From assembly GCA_963930655.1 (NCBI GenBank), contig OZ005615.1, positions 8,078,001 through 8,142,000 of the forward strand: a stretch of 64,000 nt of DNA. The letters run 5' to 3'. Positions 28,482-48,522 of the stretch are shown here, piece by piece. Both the position numbers and the translations under genes were made by a program. The first letter of the stretch is position 1, and each line of letters starts with the position of its first letter. The notes beneath the pieces are model-generated. The model did not search any database. It saw only the letters and a list, made by a program, of their open reading frames with translations, and had not been told where the DNA came from. This DNA comes from Myrica gale (Eukaryota; Streptophyta; Magnoliopsida; Fagales; Myricaceae).

Positions 28482-29797
28482 AATGACGCCGGTGGAACTG
28501 AGCTGTAAGGATGAGAACGGCGAACTGAAGGACTAACAAGAATTCCACCGCGCAAGGAGGGATGACCGGATTCGACAGAACGTTGATGGACCTGAGCCGG
28601 ATCAAGGGTCGTCGACACCGACCCAAACCGACTATATAATACGTTAAAAAAAAACAAGTAATAATTAATTTGTCATTTTCTCATGCAAAATGAATTTCAT
28701 TCCTAATAGTAATGTAACCACTGTTTTAAATCATTTAGATGAATTACATTTATACCCTTCAAAAGCCCATATAGATCAACCTTGTATTTGTACTAAACCA
28801 TACAGAATATCTTTGTTACGAAATACATTATTACGACCTTAACTGTCTATTTTATCTCAAAGTCTAAATAAGTCAATGTCAACTTAACACAAACTCCATT
28901 TATATTTTAGAGTTAATTACTCATGCAGTCCTTGTAGTATTTACTTTTAATAAATCAATCTCTGATACGAATTGGTTCCAGTGATCTATTTTTTAAACAT
29001 AATAATCATTTTGCCTACCAAAAATTAACCGTTTAACAAAAAATCTTCATAAATTTAGAGTTGGTGTCTATTTTTGTGATTGGATAGTCTATTCAAGACT
29101 AATGCTTATATATCTAAAAAAATAAACCACAGAGTCCAACCTATTCAAAGTATACATCATGGACTAATGCCTATATTTTATATAGACATATAGAATTAAG
29201 CTACATAGTATAAAACCTGTCACAATTTGTGTGTATTTTCACAAATTAATAATGCTAGAAAGAAAAACATTCGGAATGTAATGCAACAAATCTTATATGA
29301 GATAGCCGTGTTTGTATGAATCGAGCTCCTTTACTGAATATTCTGTTCAAGATGAGTTCGTTTAATAGACGAACTGAAGTACTGAACTAAAGCACACCGA
29401 AGTCAAGCCTAATCAGCTAATCTTAGGAGATGGAGAGAGATTACAAGCCTAATCTTAAGGAAGGTAATTAAATTCCTCTTTTCACATACAACTTGTACAA
29501 CTATCATCAACACTAAGAATTAAGTTAATTACAAAAATAATGGTTCTCGTGTTACACGGGGAGATCTTTTTGCAGCATTACCAAGGGCGAGAGAATAAAT
29601 ACACGAGTTTGCAAAGAATACATATTTCCAGAAGACATTTTACATTTTCCAAACAACTTTTTTGGGGCCTTTGCGCCAAAAAAAAACACGCTCTACAAGA
29701 ACCAAGTTCAGGAAGCAGTAAAACAAAAGGCATTCACCAAAAAACAAAGCACTCTTCTGTGGCCTTGTGTTGTTACGAGAAAAGTTAGTGTAGCTGA
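28482..29797. other. Intergenic between SF3b5-like and NDR kinase genes
   Basis: 28482-28650 is the 5' UTR and proximal promoter of the SF3b5-like gene, more GC-rich than its surroundings. 29540-29797 is probably the NDR kinase 3' UTR. Between them is AT-rich sequence with no recognised feature. Confidence 0.5.
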
Positions 29798-36311
<6,514 letters not shown>

Positions 36312-37259
36312 TTCTTTAGCTAAGCCAATCCCTCCCACCTTGAAAATTCACTCTCATATGCACATGTTAATTTATTTCACCAACAATCGTAGAGTAACCA
36401 TTCATCAGCTATGCCCATGCAGCATCGCTTACTTAGGTGTCCAATGCATTCAACCGCGATAAACAAGCAAAGCAACAAACTCCAATTAATTTCATGAATC
36501 CAAATTCAATTACCACACAAAATAAATTCCAAGTACGTAAGTAAAAAGCGCCCTGTGTTCCAGCCATACGAGAAGATCATAATTTATAGGATAGATGCAC
36601 TGAGTGCACTGCAAGCTCTCGGAGAACCAACAGGAAAATACGCACACAAATCATTGGCATGGAGGAAACCAATCAAAATTATTACAAGCTACATCCTCAA
36701 ACACACTTAGCTTAGTCAAATTCATAATCCTAGTTGACTCAAAAAGTGACATTTTACTTTTCTTTTCCCGCATTTTCTCGGCAACCAAATACGGAATTTC
36801 AGATGAGAAACTCCTAAACCATGGGTTTCAGATAATTTAACACGCGGAAACAGAATCGGACGGTCAGGTGAGTTGTATTTGGGAATCAGAGAGAGAGAGA
36901 GTACCGTACGGACCGTAAGAGCAAAGCAGGGGAGAGAAACCCTAGTGGAAGAGAGACGGGAAAGAAGAAGAGCCCGTGAATTACGGTGGTAAAGGAATTG
37001 CGGAGAGTAGCACTATGTATTGACGACGATTCTGGTGATGCCCCATTTGCTGGTTCGCTGTTTGTCTTCCTTTTTCAGTTTCTTTATCGTCGTTATCGTT
37101 CTCTGAGATTTTAGGCTTATTGCCTGAGAAGATCTCGAATACATTTCAATTTATCGTTATATTTCGCTCAATACGAGTTTAGAAATAACGAACTAGTCAA
37201 TCCACTCGGGTAGACTAGTGGTGTTAAGCGTCTCACTTGAGATTGTACATTTTCAAATA

Positions 37260-37420
37260 ATTTGACTGGAATAATATTAAAAAAATTATTAATTAATTTT
37301 TTTATTATAATATTTATTAAAAATCTTCTCTCTTTACTTTTTCATAAATTTTTATAATTTTTTTTACAAATAATAATATTTCACAAACTCAAATATCTAA
37401 AATTTTCACACTCAAAAAAC
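37260..37420 (+). repeat. AT-rich dispersed repeat, copy 2
   Basis: Shares TTTATTATAATATTTATTAA, CTTCTCTCTTTACTTTTTCA and AAATAATAATATTTCACAAA with copies at 18455 and 53960. Confidence 0.65.
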
Positions 37421-38394
37421 ACATATGATATAGGAATGCAAATTCGATCAAATTAGTGATTTAAGTGGAAGGTAGTGGGTGTTGATTTATACACTAATCT
37501 TTAAAATATATGGTATAATTTAAGAATAGGATCTTTAATTAAATTAGTGATTTAAGTGAAAAATGTGGATGTTGATTCATATATTATGTAGCCCAATACT
37601 TTTCTTAAAATTTAAGAATTGAACAAGTTAATGAAAAGGATAAAAATATTTGAAAAATACGGAAAACGACGCGGGATTGACGGACGAGAATTGCATCTAA
37701 AACACGCACAATAAAGAGATAAAAAGACACAGCAATGACAGCATCACTAGGCTGCTGAGCTGGACCACTGGGGATATAGACCCACTGACCCAGTGGGAGA
37801 ACTTTCTCAAGAATATGACTTTACTCCCAACAAATTATTCAAAGCCTTTTGATGTCCGCCTGAGATACAGCGCCGCATACCCGCCACGTGTCTCCCACAA
37901 CGCTCGCTCAGCTCACCTCTCTGTTCCTTCCGCGTGACCGTCCAGTGATATGGTACCACGTTTCTGGGGGAAATTCAAATTCTTGGCAATCTAATAAAAT
38001 GCATAAATTGGAAGGAACTTATTAATAGCAAACAAAGGCCCACCCTCCCGCAATTTAACAGATGAATTTTCTGATATGATTCATTATTTTTAGTTATTTT
38101 GATCTAAAATGCTTATAATTGAGGATTACAAAGTAAATTTTTTCATTAGATTGATTTATTTATTTTTCTAAGTTTTCATAGGATCGATTATTTATGAAAG
38201 GATTAGATATGTTACATGATGGATGCAATATAAAAAATAAAACTAGAATAAAATTTTTTTTAAGGAGTTTGAATCTTAAAATGTTCTTCACATGATTTTT
38301 AAACAAAAATGTTGAATATTTTTTATGTTATAAATTATGTTTAACCAATATTTTCTCGTTTAGACTTCTCACCTTGAGTTATTTTTGTTGTGAC

Positions 38395-38860
38395 AAAATA
38401 AATATTTAGGATCGCCAAAGAGTAGAGAAATAAGAATAAAATCAGCAATCACAAAAGACACCAAGATTTAAGTGGTTTTGCTTAAAGCCTACGTCCACTG
38501 GCGGAAACTTAGGAAGAAATTCACTATAAGAAAAGTGGAGTACAAAAAGTGGTAACACAACACTCAAGCCTCAATACACCCAATATCCTCACACACAAAA
38601 GAGATGAGAGTAACAACAGAGCCCTCTCAATTTTCTGCGACTCTCTTCTCTTTATTGATTTGTTTCTCTTTCACTCGCTCCTTCACTTCGAAACAATTCT
38701 TCTCCTTTTAAAGTTGCACTCGGTGAACATCACATGCATTTCCATAAATGCAAAGTTACGTCTTTTGGCTATAGGACGGCTATAGCTCTACTTGAGAGTC
38801 TTCGACAAGCTGCAACTCGTTCACCTTTGTAAAGAAAGCAGGAGTTGAGCATTTAATGAG
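38395..38860. mobile_element. Possible copia-type LTR fossil
   Basis: Contains AGATTTAAGTGGTTTTGC and GCCTACGTCCACTGG, phrases close to a conserved segment of many plant Ty1/copia LTRs. No internal coding region or paired LTR is visible, so it would be a solo or partial LTR. It is clearly decayed. Confidence 0.4.
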
Positions 38861-39215
38861 AGGAAAAATGAAAGGAAGCATTAAATGCTTCATATGTGTG
38901 AAAACACAAGTGTTTCACGTATTCCTTCGTTTTGTCAAACAAAATGGCTGCATTGAAAGCCACGTTGAATTTGTTATTCAACATATGCGGCTTGACTTTT
39001 CAAGCCACACACACAACAATTTTAATGGACTGTCCTATTATTTTTATCAAATTTTTTATGTTATCAAAATCCAATTCTTAAGAGCACGATAGTTTAAACG
39101 CATGTATTAAATTAAATAATGGATGTTTTTCTAATTCCAAGGTATGTTTGAATTGTCTAAACCTGAGATAGGTGGTAAAATACTAGAGGATGATAATAAT
39201 ATTCTTTTGGAATTA

Positions 39216-39561
39216 AATACACTTTTGTCTATCAATTATTAGGTCATGACACTTAATTTGCACTCTAAATTAGCAATTTCATTATACTTTATACTATCAG
39301 CTTCATTCACTTTATGCACTTCACTGTTAATTTAGATAGAAATTAATATCTCAATATATTAAATGACGATTTTATCTCTACATTTTTTTTATTCATGATT
39401 TTTTTGGGGTGAAATAGTCATTTTATTGACAAATAATAATAATTTCTATTCAAAATAACCACAGATAGTGCAAAATGTACAAAATTTATAATTGGGGTGA
39501 AATGTAACGATAGTTTAAAGTCGTTTTAGAATCTCACAATTGATGTCCGAAAAATGTATTT
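39216..39561. repeat. Fold-back (MITE-like) repeat
   Basis: The left end, AAATACACTTTTGTCTATCA, is matched by the inverted right end, AAATACATTTTTCGGACATC. The inner arms (GCACTCTAAATTA and CACCCCAATTA) also correspond. It is the same structural type as 28-422. Confidence 0.5.
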
Positions 39562-40774
39562 TTTTTAAAAAAAAATTAAGAAAAGAGCATCCTATCATTT
39601 CCTTCCTCTGTGCTGTACATAAGGCAACAACATACGTTTTGTTATTACACAGGTCTGATCATCACCAGCTGGGCAGCAAACCTAATAAAACATTAGGTTG
39701 ACTTTTAAACAAAGTTAACAGTTGCTTAATGCACTGTTGAACCTTGAAGTATGGTTCTTTTCCGATCGAGTATGAGTTACGACTGGAGAACAGCCCTTGC
39801 TAAGGGGATAACCTTTGGGATAGTATGCCCCACAAAACAGGCAACTTAATTGGGGAGACTGTACGTGGTTCCCCCACAACTAGGGCACCGTGGATATGGA
39901 TCGATACATATCATTTGATTATTCAGAAAAAGAACAGAACGGATAATTCATAGAAAATAAAAGAAAACCATTTTGGTAAATGTTACGTGCACGCTTCGTT
40001 TTGGAAGGATGTGGGATGCACTAAGTATTTACAGTATTCAACACCAGCTTCCAAATTCCCACTCTTATAGTGTCTAGCGTGGCTTTCGTTTCAGGTTAAC
40101 TCGAGGATATATGCGGTAGCTAGCTTATCACACATGGAGCTGATTGAATGGCAAAAAGACAGGAGCTAGCACATGTTGCTCTCAGAGGAAAAGTTTACAT
40201 TCGTGCACCTATAAGAAAACAGCGAAGGAGGAGGTGGACAGACGAGTGTCTCTGTGTTGATAAGAGTCGATCGAGGGATCAATTATATGGGTCCAATTTG
40301 TCCCCGGCCCTCATGAATGATCAAGTGCAAGCTGCCAGCAGCATCTAGATGTCGGCAGAGATGGATGGACATGAATGTCAAGAAAAGAATAGTACTAGCA
40401 TCAGGACCCGGGAAAGATGCCACAACTTGTACTCTTCTCTTGGTGTTTTTGGCAAAGTTTAGAATAGTACTAGAACTACTGAAAAACGCACTCCACAAAT
40501 TATGGTGGCTTCAGCACCCCCCCGTGGCAAGACTAGAATAAACGTACGCTCATTGGACACAACTACAGTTTAGATGAAGAGTGCTGATTGTTTATGTTGA
40601 GCCTGAGCCTGAGCCTGACTATGTACAGGCGGTGCAGCTATAGCTTAGAGTTCAAAAGAATTAGTCAATATTATTTTTTAAATTCCTTAAAGTTCTTATA
40701 AGTCTTAATTCCATGATGATAAATATCCACTATAAGTTTAGAATAGTACTTAACATCATGAACCATCATGTTAG

Positions 40775-40945
40775 AGTGTTAAAATTTTGGGTGGTTAAAG
40801 TTTTAGAGCTTGAGAGTTGGTAAAAAAGCAAAGATAATTCATAGGAGCAGGTTAAAAAGTAAAGAAAATGAATATTATAATAAAGAATAATAATTTAATG
40901 GAGTTATAACTTTTTCAATCAAGTCCAAAAATTTTGAGTGCCAAA
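40775..40945 (-). repeat. AT-rich dispersed repeat, inverted copy
   Basis: Contains GTTAAAATTTTGGGTGGTTA, AAAAGTAAAGA and ATTATAATAAAGAATAATAA, the reverse-complement theme of the copies at 37260 and 53960. Confidence 0.5.
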
Positions 40946-41167
40946 ATTCACCTAGTAATTATGAAAATGATTTAGCAATAGTAGGGATTATATATCCATC
41001 GGAATCGAGAATATCTCTTTGTAGTCAAAGCAACAAATTCATAAATAAATAAAAAAGACAGTAAATTCTATCTTTTGTGACTTTGTTTCCTATATACCTC
41101 ATTTGTTAACTTTTCGTTCTCATTTGTCAAATAATGTTTCATGTGGTTTTCAGACTGTGCTTGCCCC

Positions 41168-41219
41168 TAGCTATTATCTTATTCTTTTTCTTTTTTTAGA
41201 TTTAGCTATTATCTTATTC
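41168..41219 (-). mobile_element. Micro-retroposon scar
   Basis: The 17-bp direct repeat TAGCTATTATCTTATTC (41168-41184 and 41203-41219) encloses 18 bp, AATCTAAAAAAAGAAAAA on the minus strand. Confidence 0.7.
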
Positions 41220-42823
41220 AATTTCAAAACATGTGACGTATTGTATTTGGAGAACCATGCTAGGTAGTGCCGTAGTGCTTACTTCTCATGAATGGACATT
41301 GCTTGTTTTTCAACACAGTTTATTTGGAAGTTGTGAAAGGTGTCTTCATGCTAAAAAGCTTGTTCTATCTAAATGACAAAAGGTTATTTGGAGTTTAACA
41401 TGCCATACATAGATATAGGCCAAGGCATAAATCCTAGGAGATTCAGTTCTTGTTAACTTTGTTAACAAACTGATACATAGTTATATTTGGTCATGATGGT
41501 AGGTGACATCTCATCTTCGCCCATTTGTCTGGGGTCAGCCCAATCAAGTCAAGCTCCATTTGGTTGACCCTTGATGGCCTTAGGCCCTATTATGGGTGCG
41601 ATGCCTCGAATCTCATATGAAGTGAGAGAATAGAAGGAATAACATATAATTTCTATAAGGGTCAAGGCCCACATTAAGACCTTATTAGGTTAAACTAAGC
41701 TTTATAATGATTTCAAGTATATTCTTTAAGTTAAATTACAGATATGACTACCACTCCCTCAAGTCGTTACAAATGGTATCCAAGTGGCCCTATTAACCAT
41801 CAATGTGGATTTGATGGGCCTTGACAAGGATATCGAATATTAAAAGAGGGAATTGTGATACTTGAATCCCACGTGGAGTGAGAGCACTGCTTTAGAAGAG
41901 AAGAAAGAAGAGTTGACTATATTGAACTAGACCTTATAATGATTCTAAGTTGCTTCAAAACAACTTTAACTAGTTTTTTTGAAGTAAAAAGACTTATATG
42001 TATAATGGGCATGCTTGGGTTGCCATCAAATTCCCAAGTAGAAGGAGGTTGAAGTGGGGAATGCTTCACTGATTCAAAATAAGAACACCTTCCCATTGCT
42101 AATTTTTGTATATCCTGGCTCTTTACAAGCTAGCAACTACAACATAAAGAGTGATTCTATGCAGTCTATGCAGATGTTGGAAGCTCCTGCTTCGATCACA
42201 GAAGAAAATGTGCCTCACTTTTCTAGTGCAATTACTAGCAACACAACATTAAGTTTTTACATAGAAACTTACTGTAAACCCATCTCAATAGGGATACAGA
42301 AGGTAAATGACTTGAAAAATCGCAAGATGTTGATACACGTCGCATAAGAAAGAGGGAAGCGTACTTAACCGGTTAACCCTAAATATGTTGACTCCTTTTC
42401 ACGAGAATCCTTTTTGGACGATGTGAGTACAACATCTCGACTATGAAACATGTAAACCAAAAACATCAGGAAGACAAATTGTAGATTCAAATTGGGTAAG
42501 GTAATACGATTAATAACATGAAACCACAATTCTACATAATACAGAAGCCCGTCCTTGTTTCAGTTATTGTGGAATGGCTGAAGCAGCTTACACGTAGCCC
42601 AGAAAAGAAAAGAAAAAAAATGAAGAATAGCCTATAGATGCTGGGAGTCTATGGATTATCGACTAAATCATTTTAGAAAGAAGACACAAAAAATATTGAA
42701 GTAAACATCATTTAATGCTACAAAAATATAGTTGGTTTTCTGCATCACTACTTGGGACAGGCTTGTGATCCCTTGGAGCAGCAGTCTTAAATGAGAAACG
42801 GGGAACAAAGAGGCACCCTTGTC

Positions 42824-45800
42824 CTATTCTGAAACCCTGAGGCTTTCACTTGTCAGCAGCCACATTTTCTTCTGAATAATGAACACGATGTCATCTCCAT
42901 CCTGGTCTGAATCTGAACTAGAATCAGCTGTCGCCACTACTTCCCAGTGTAATTGCACTAAATACTTGTTTATGAAATCAATCACTGTTTGTTTGTCACG
43001 GATAATTATGAAACCAGTAGGCCTAAGTATACGATCCATCTCAAGCAGCAAGTCTTCAGGACTGCAATCTTTCTTCTCCATGTCAGAAAAGACAGTCCAA
43101 GCATGGAGTAGATCATAAGTTCGGGGGTAAGTTGAAAATGCTTGGCACCTGTGAAAACAGATTATCCAGTACATCAAACTCCAATTCAGCCACCTCCAAA
43201 CTTCAACTGAAAACTTTTCCAAGAAACTATGGACCATGACTTAAAGGTCAAAGAAAAAGCAAACAAAAATCTACCAAGCACGGTAGAAACATGCGTCAGC
43301 TGAGGGTAATTAGTTCTCTTCTGCCTAGGTGGATCTGTTTTACTTCCCAAAGTTCGCATGCGTCTTAATTGAACTGCATCCATTGCCCTGGGAATCTAAC
43401 TTGCCTAATTTAGTCCCTACAAGGCTAATAATAATACAGAGCAAGGTATCACTTACTATAGATTTAGGTTATATTTCAGATATCAATATGCATACCAGTC
43501 ATGAACAGTGCCCATAAGGCCTCTGTCATAAATCAGCTTAAGTGTGTTCGGTCCATCTTCGGGGACAACATTCATCACCCAAACATCCTTTTCCTTCAGA
43601 GCAGCAGCAAAAGAAGCCATATTTGTCTTCATATCCATCAAGTTCCTCAGACTGTTTGATGAAATCTTGGGACTCAAGAGGTTCCAGTAACTCTCAACCC
43701 TCCGCCGCCAGACTTCCTACACCACTATCATGCAATACATTAGCCCAAATACTCATGATTTTCAAGCAGTACTGAATAACTAAGAATTGAAAAGTACATC
43801 AAGTGCCGCCAATTAATTACCGTGTCCTTTTCAAACATTTCATTTGAATAGCCAAAATCAGCAAGTCGAGGAGGAGGAGCAGTCAACCTAGAAGGCCAAG
43901 GAGCCAAACCACTGCCCTTAACTCGGTGGTCATCTGATAACATGCAAAATGTTAGGCAGCAGCCTATCAAAGTCATCACCAAGATGTGGTATCTCCCCAT
44001 TTATTTATATTCCAATACAAAATTGAAAGCTTGTTTATTTGGTAGGTATTAAGCAGCTTGAAGGATGGGCAAGAAGATACCTAATTTAACGCACACACAC
44101 CCAGCATAGTGACCACTAAGTATTGCCATGATTGTTATGATACCAAGGCTGATTATCAAAACCCAGCTTTATATTCATATGTAACTCTAAACTTAGTACC
44201 TATCTATGCTCAACTATAATGACATCCTTAATGTGGTTCTAGAATGTAGTATTCTTTTTTGATGAAGTACTACGAAATTTTATTAGTCAGAGAAACCTAA
44301 GTTATCCCCTAATGAATTACAGACAAGTAAAGTAAATGAAATCGACTAAGGAGGAGAAAAATTGCAGACACATTAGACTACTCATACAAAACTGCGTAAA
44401 AATATGAATCTCAGCCAATAGTAAAGAACTCAATGCCTTTGGATCATAAAGTTTGGTCCCTATCAAAATCATTCAGATAAGTTGTTTGAATAACCTAATT
44501 TAAGATAAATCTATAAGGCTTGGTATAGAAGATGGCTTACACTTCATCAAAGCTCAATTTGTTGTCTTGGTTGCCCCAAACACAGGAAAGCATGAGCAAA
44601 ATTCCCAGGAAATACTTTATGTTGAAACACAAATGAAGCCCTTACCGTTTGGTTTTTGTTGTTCTCAGCATAAATGAAGTTAGATGTAATGTATTGATAA
44701 ATAGATTCAAAGTTGTAACCAAAACTTAAAACATTTTAGGTAAGTGGCACATTGGCATCCTGAATTTAAGATCAGATTTTCTCTTGGCCATTCAGAAAAT
44801 TGAAAGCGGGATCCAAATTCAAACCAAGAAAACAAAGAAATTATGTTTAAGAAATGCATAAGAAGACACTCACGATCAGAATACAGTGTGATGCATGCTT
44901 CCATTGGCACACCCCAAACTTTATCTGGGTCATCATCAGACCGGCAGAGAGGAGGGAGAGTACCAGGTTCTCTCTCCATATAACAGTCATTTGTTAGAGG
45001 CTTTTGCCAAATCACAGTTTGGTTCTTCTTTGCAGCTATTGTCCAACACATGCGTCCCACAAGAGCACTCATCTCTCTCCATATTCTAAGATCCTCTTCA
45101 TCCTGAGCATAAGCCTCCGGAGATGAGTATACAAAATAGCCTCCTGGTCTAAGCAATCTATCTAGTTCAAGAAGAAGAATTCCATCCCTTTGAAGCCAAT
45201 CAATCCTACAACGAGAACAGTGAGCAAGTTCAAAAGATCTACTAGGGTAAGGGAGCCTCTGGGTTCCTAAAACACCAAGATATGCAGGAATTCCTCTTTC
45301 TAGGGCAAACTGAATTTGGTTTTGATGTACATCATTTGGTGCTAAAGACATCGCTATAACATCGGATGAAAGAAGATAAGCTCCAAAGCTTGCAACTCCA
45401 CAGCCAACATCAAGAACTGTTCTTAGTCTTCCTTCATTGCTTATAATGTTGTTCGTAAAGTTGAGCATCTGCATAGATATGCCACATAAATGATTATTTT
45501 CTCACTTATGAATCACAGATGTTAACAAAAATGTGTACCAAAGAAACAGCAAGATCAGCACAAAAAAGCATATGATCCATATTCAACACAGAGGGAAAGA
45601 ATTATGCACAACTGTATATGGACTTATAAAACATGAAATAAGTACTTTGCAAAAGATAGTCTATACGCCAGTGGTCGTCTTACATTTGCAATTGAAGCAA
45701 TATACTTATCAGCTCCATAGTGAAAATGAGTGCCTCCACCAGGAAATACAATCTTTTCACCTTTTACAACCATCCAGTTCTGGTCAGACTTCTCATGTGC

Positions 45801-46507
45801 CAGGTGTGTATGAGGTATGTTTGCTTTCCATACTTCATCTCTGCTCGTCGGCCACTTGATTGGGACCTGAAACATTACATAAGCAACATAAATATTAATA
45901 TTTACTAGATCAGGGACTGGCAAAAGAATCTTGACAGAAACACAACATTCCAGATTCCTCTAGCTCCATCGGATTATATGCTAACCTTGTATCCACGCGG
46001 AGGAGGAATCAAACAATTGTACCGCCTTTCTTGAGAAGGGCAATGTCTTTCATAGTGCTCCATCAAAGACAAGTCTAGCTTCAACCTCATTTGGTATATA
46101 AGGTTTCTGTCTAGGCAGGGAATTAGTTCTGAATGTCGATCATCGCACACCTAGAAAAATCAGACGTAGACAAATGAACACCACTAAAAAATAAGCAAGC
46201 AGAACACCAAACATTGCTGGAAAGAACTTACTGGAAAACTCTTTGGGGTGATATCGTCGTCTCCATCTACCCGTCCAAATTTTGTAGTAGATTCATCTTG
46301 CTTGCTATCGGTATCTTCATCCCCACCCAGATATGCTGAACCAAGTTTTCTCAGAGATTTGCTGCCATATTCTAGAGCAGATGAACCGTCGGTTTTACCG
46401 CCAAAAACAGATCCATATACATAGAGGAAACCGAGAAAGATCGCAACAACACAAACAGAAGTGATTAGATGCTTCTTTTGTGCTCCATCAGATCTTCCCC
46501 TCATCAT
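42824..46507 (-). CDS. Probable methyltransferase, PMT/QUA-type Golgi membrane protein, 625 aa
   Basis: There are seven coding exons, all GT-AG and in phase: 46232-46507, 45986-46150, 45684-45866, 44874-45468, 43821-43933, 43496-43716 and 42824-43148. The protein starts MMRGRSDGAQKKHLITSVCV. It has one N-terminal membrane anchor (about 13-35), so type II topology. The putative methyltransferase domain (formerly DUF248) follows: VCDDRHSELIPCLDRNLIYQ, MEHYERHCPSQERRYNCLIP, FPGGGTHFHYGADKYI, then the SAM-binding VLDVGCGVASFGAYL (about 226-240), CSRCRIDWLQRDGILLLELDR, LRPGGYFVYSSPEAY and NLMDMKTNMASFAAAL. N-terminal wording is closest to Arabidopsis PMT8-like members as I recall them. The family includes QUA2 and QUA3, linked to pectin methylation in the Golgi. 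All core motifs are present. The 940-bp intron after exon 4 holds a LINE-like tail near 44252. Confidence 0.95.
44252..44360 (-). mobile_element. LINE-like 3' tail in PMT intron
   Basis: TTCTTTTTTGATGAAGTACT followed by ACGAAATTTTATTAGTCAGAG. Read on the minus strand this is a 3' end of CTAATAAAATTT...AGTACTTCATC-A(n), a form typical of plant L1-type LINE tails. No target duplication found, so the boundaries are approximate. Confidence 0.4.
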
Positions 46508-48059
46508 TTATTTAGATTTTGAGTTCTTCAATCACTACTTTGCTCGTCCACTAATGTATTCAATGATCAGAACATGTATCTCTTTTCATGAAGACATCCT
46601 TTGTCAAATGCACTTTTGAAATTCAAATACCTTAAACATTTATCAGAAACAAATCAAAGAGATCGATCAATAGACCTGCAAATTAAAAACAAACAACCAT
46701 TAACTTAAGTGTCAAAGCATAGAAGTATAGTATCAAAGAGTTAATTAAGCTATTTTTTTATGCTTAGAGCAAATAATTCAACAAATCTCTTACTCACACT
46801 GCTTGATTGAAAAACCTTTTAAATCAAGATCAGGAGAAAAAATTTCAGATTTGACTAAATGATATCAGGCTTCCTGAACCTCAAAGTTCAATAATGTTCT
46901 CCAGGACATAAAAAAGTGAAACTCTAAATTAAACGAAGAGTGGCAAGCTAATCACAAGCACCAAGAAAGCAAATATGGCTCCTTGCAGTAATCTGGTGAG
47001 AAAATATAAGAGATCTAATCCTATCCATATAAAATCCGACAGGTCCAAAAAGGATTTAAGGATTGTAGAACCCGAAAGCCAAGTACCACTGTTTAGGAAA
47101 ACAGATTTATATCTATGTATAGGCCCTCCGTGGCACATTACCGGGGTACAAAACAGACTGTTCTTTTGAAGTCCCATTAGGAAGTTGCCAATTTGTTCCC
47201 ATGGATTTGAATCCGTCTTTTGGGTCAAAATTTATCGACTAAAAGAGCATATAGAAACTCAGAAAGAATAATAAGCACTAAAGCTAGCTAAGGTGAACCA
47301 AGCACGATTGCGTCCAGTAAATTTACAACGAAGAAAGAAATTATTGATCCAAGGAGATAAGAGAGCCCTATATTAAATGCATATTGAAACGAAGATTTAG
47401 CAATATGATAGATCTCCTCCAACGTTAAAGTCCTTGCATTGAAATGTCAACAATGAAGAAAATGACACTTTCTCTAACCCCACTCATTGACGTGGAACTC
47501 CCAGATCTGGGGTAAAGACCAATGCGAAGCCACATTTTGCGTTTCGAAAAGTCTATCAGCTTATAAAATCCACTCTATTCACAAACAAGAATAGATAATG
47601 AATTCATCAGAAGAAAAACCATATTGAACAATCAAATTCGAATGATTCGGCATGAAAACCACAAAACCAAAGGCACCCAGAAATGCCAATTGAACCGGAT
47701 CCAGAAAATTCTGACCAAAACCCACAACACAAACTCGAAGAGACAACAATAGGAAAGCAAGAAAGCTCACCGTGTCTGAGTCGAACTACGACGCGGATCA
47801 GATTCCGGTACGTAAAGGAGACCTGTAACCGTAATAGAGATACGAGTCAATTGAGGCTGTGCTAACGCTACTCCTGTAAGAGGAAATAAGCGGGGCAGAA
47901 AAGGAAAGAAAGAGACAGGAAGAGAAATATATCATCTAAAGAGCGACGTGAGTTGATATACTCGGAGCGCGTATGTACTGTAGTGACTAGTGTGTGCGCG
48001 AGTGTCTGCGTGTGTCCGTTCTCCACTCTTGCGTCAACCTCGTTGAGATCGTCGGATAA

Positions 48060-48240
48060 ATGTTTGAGTATGAAAATTTTGGGTATTGGAGTTTAGAAAA
48101 TACTATAAAAGTAAAGATATGTAATGTGAGTTAAAAAATAAAGAGAGAAGATTTTTAATAATTATTATAATAATAAAAAATTATGTGATGTCAAATAATT
48201 GAGGCTCAAAACTTGTGATGTCAAATACTTGGTATTCCCC
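48060..48240 (-). repeat. AT-rich dispersed repeat, inverted copy
   Basis: Contains GTATGAAAATTTTGGGTATT, AAAAAATAAAGAGAGAAGAT and TTATTATAATAATAAAAAAT, the reverse-complement theme of the 53960-54122 copy. Confidence 0.6.
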
Positions 48241-48448
48241 GCCCATAATTTTAATGCAAATTGACTTCTGTAAGAACGCGTGTGGTTCTATTGCTTCTTG
48301 TGGGGGTAAGTAAATCTGAAGAGATCTATAAATTGTTCCGCCAGGAATAATTGAGATAAATGAATTTATTGGTAGTTATGAACTGTTTGGACGAGTCATT
48401 AATAAGCTGGTTTGAGATCATTACTTCTTTTAATAAAACCAGAAAATA

Positions 48449-48450
<2 letters not shown>

Positions 48451-48517
<67 letters not shown>

Positions 48518-48522
48518 ATGTG
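48451..48522. repeat. Compound (AT)n-(TG)n microsatellite
   Basis: About 28 AT units run directly into TG units. A likely polymorphic length marker and a likely assembly-length uncertainty. Confidence 0.95.

Larger units (their letters stand above)
36312..42823. other. Long intergenic region, no gene recognised
   Basis: 36312-37030 probably holds the 5' UTR exon and promoter of the NDR kinase (a (GA)n tract near 36890 and a GC-richer segment at 36900-37080). Repeat copies lie at 37260-37420, 39216-39561 and 40775-40945, a micro-retroposon scar at 41168-41219, and an LTR-like fragment at 38395-38860. The region 41540-42010 holds two diverged copies of a segment (…GTGAGAG...AGAAGG/GAAGAG...CTTATAATGATT…), apparently a degraded repeat. 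Short frames at 40148-40541 and 42054-42347 show no known domain. Confidence 0.45.

Noticed and set aside
40148-40541. Overlapping short frames near 40.2-40.5 kb
   Set aside because: No domain or conserved motif and no exon partners; could be a non-coding transcript but nothing supports that.
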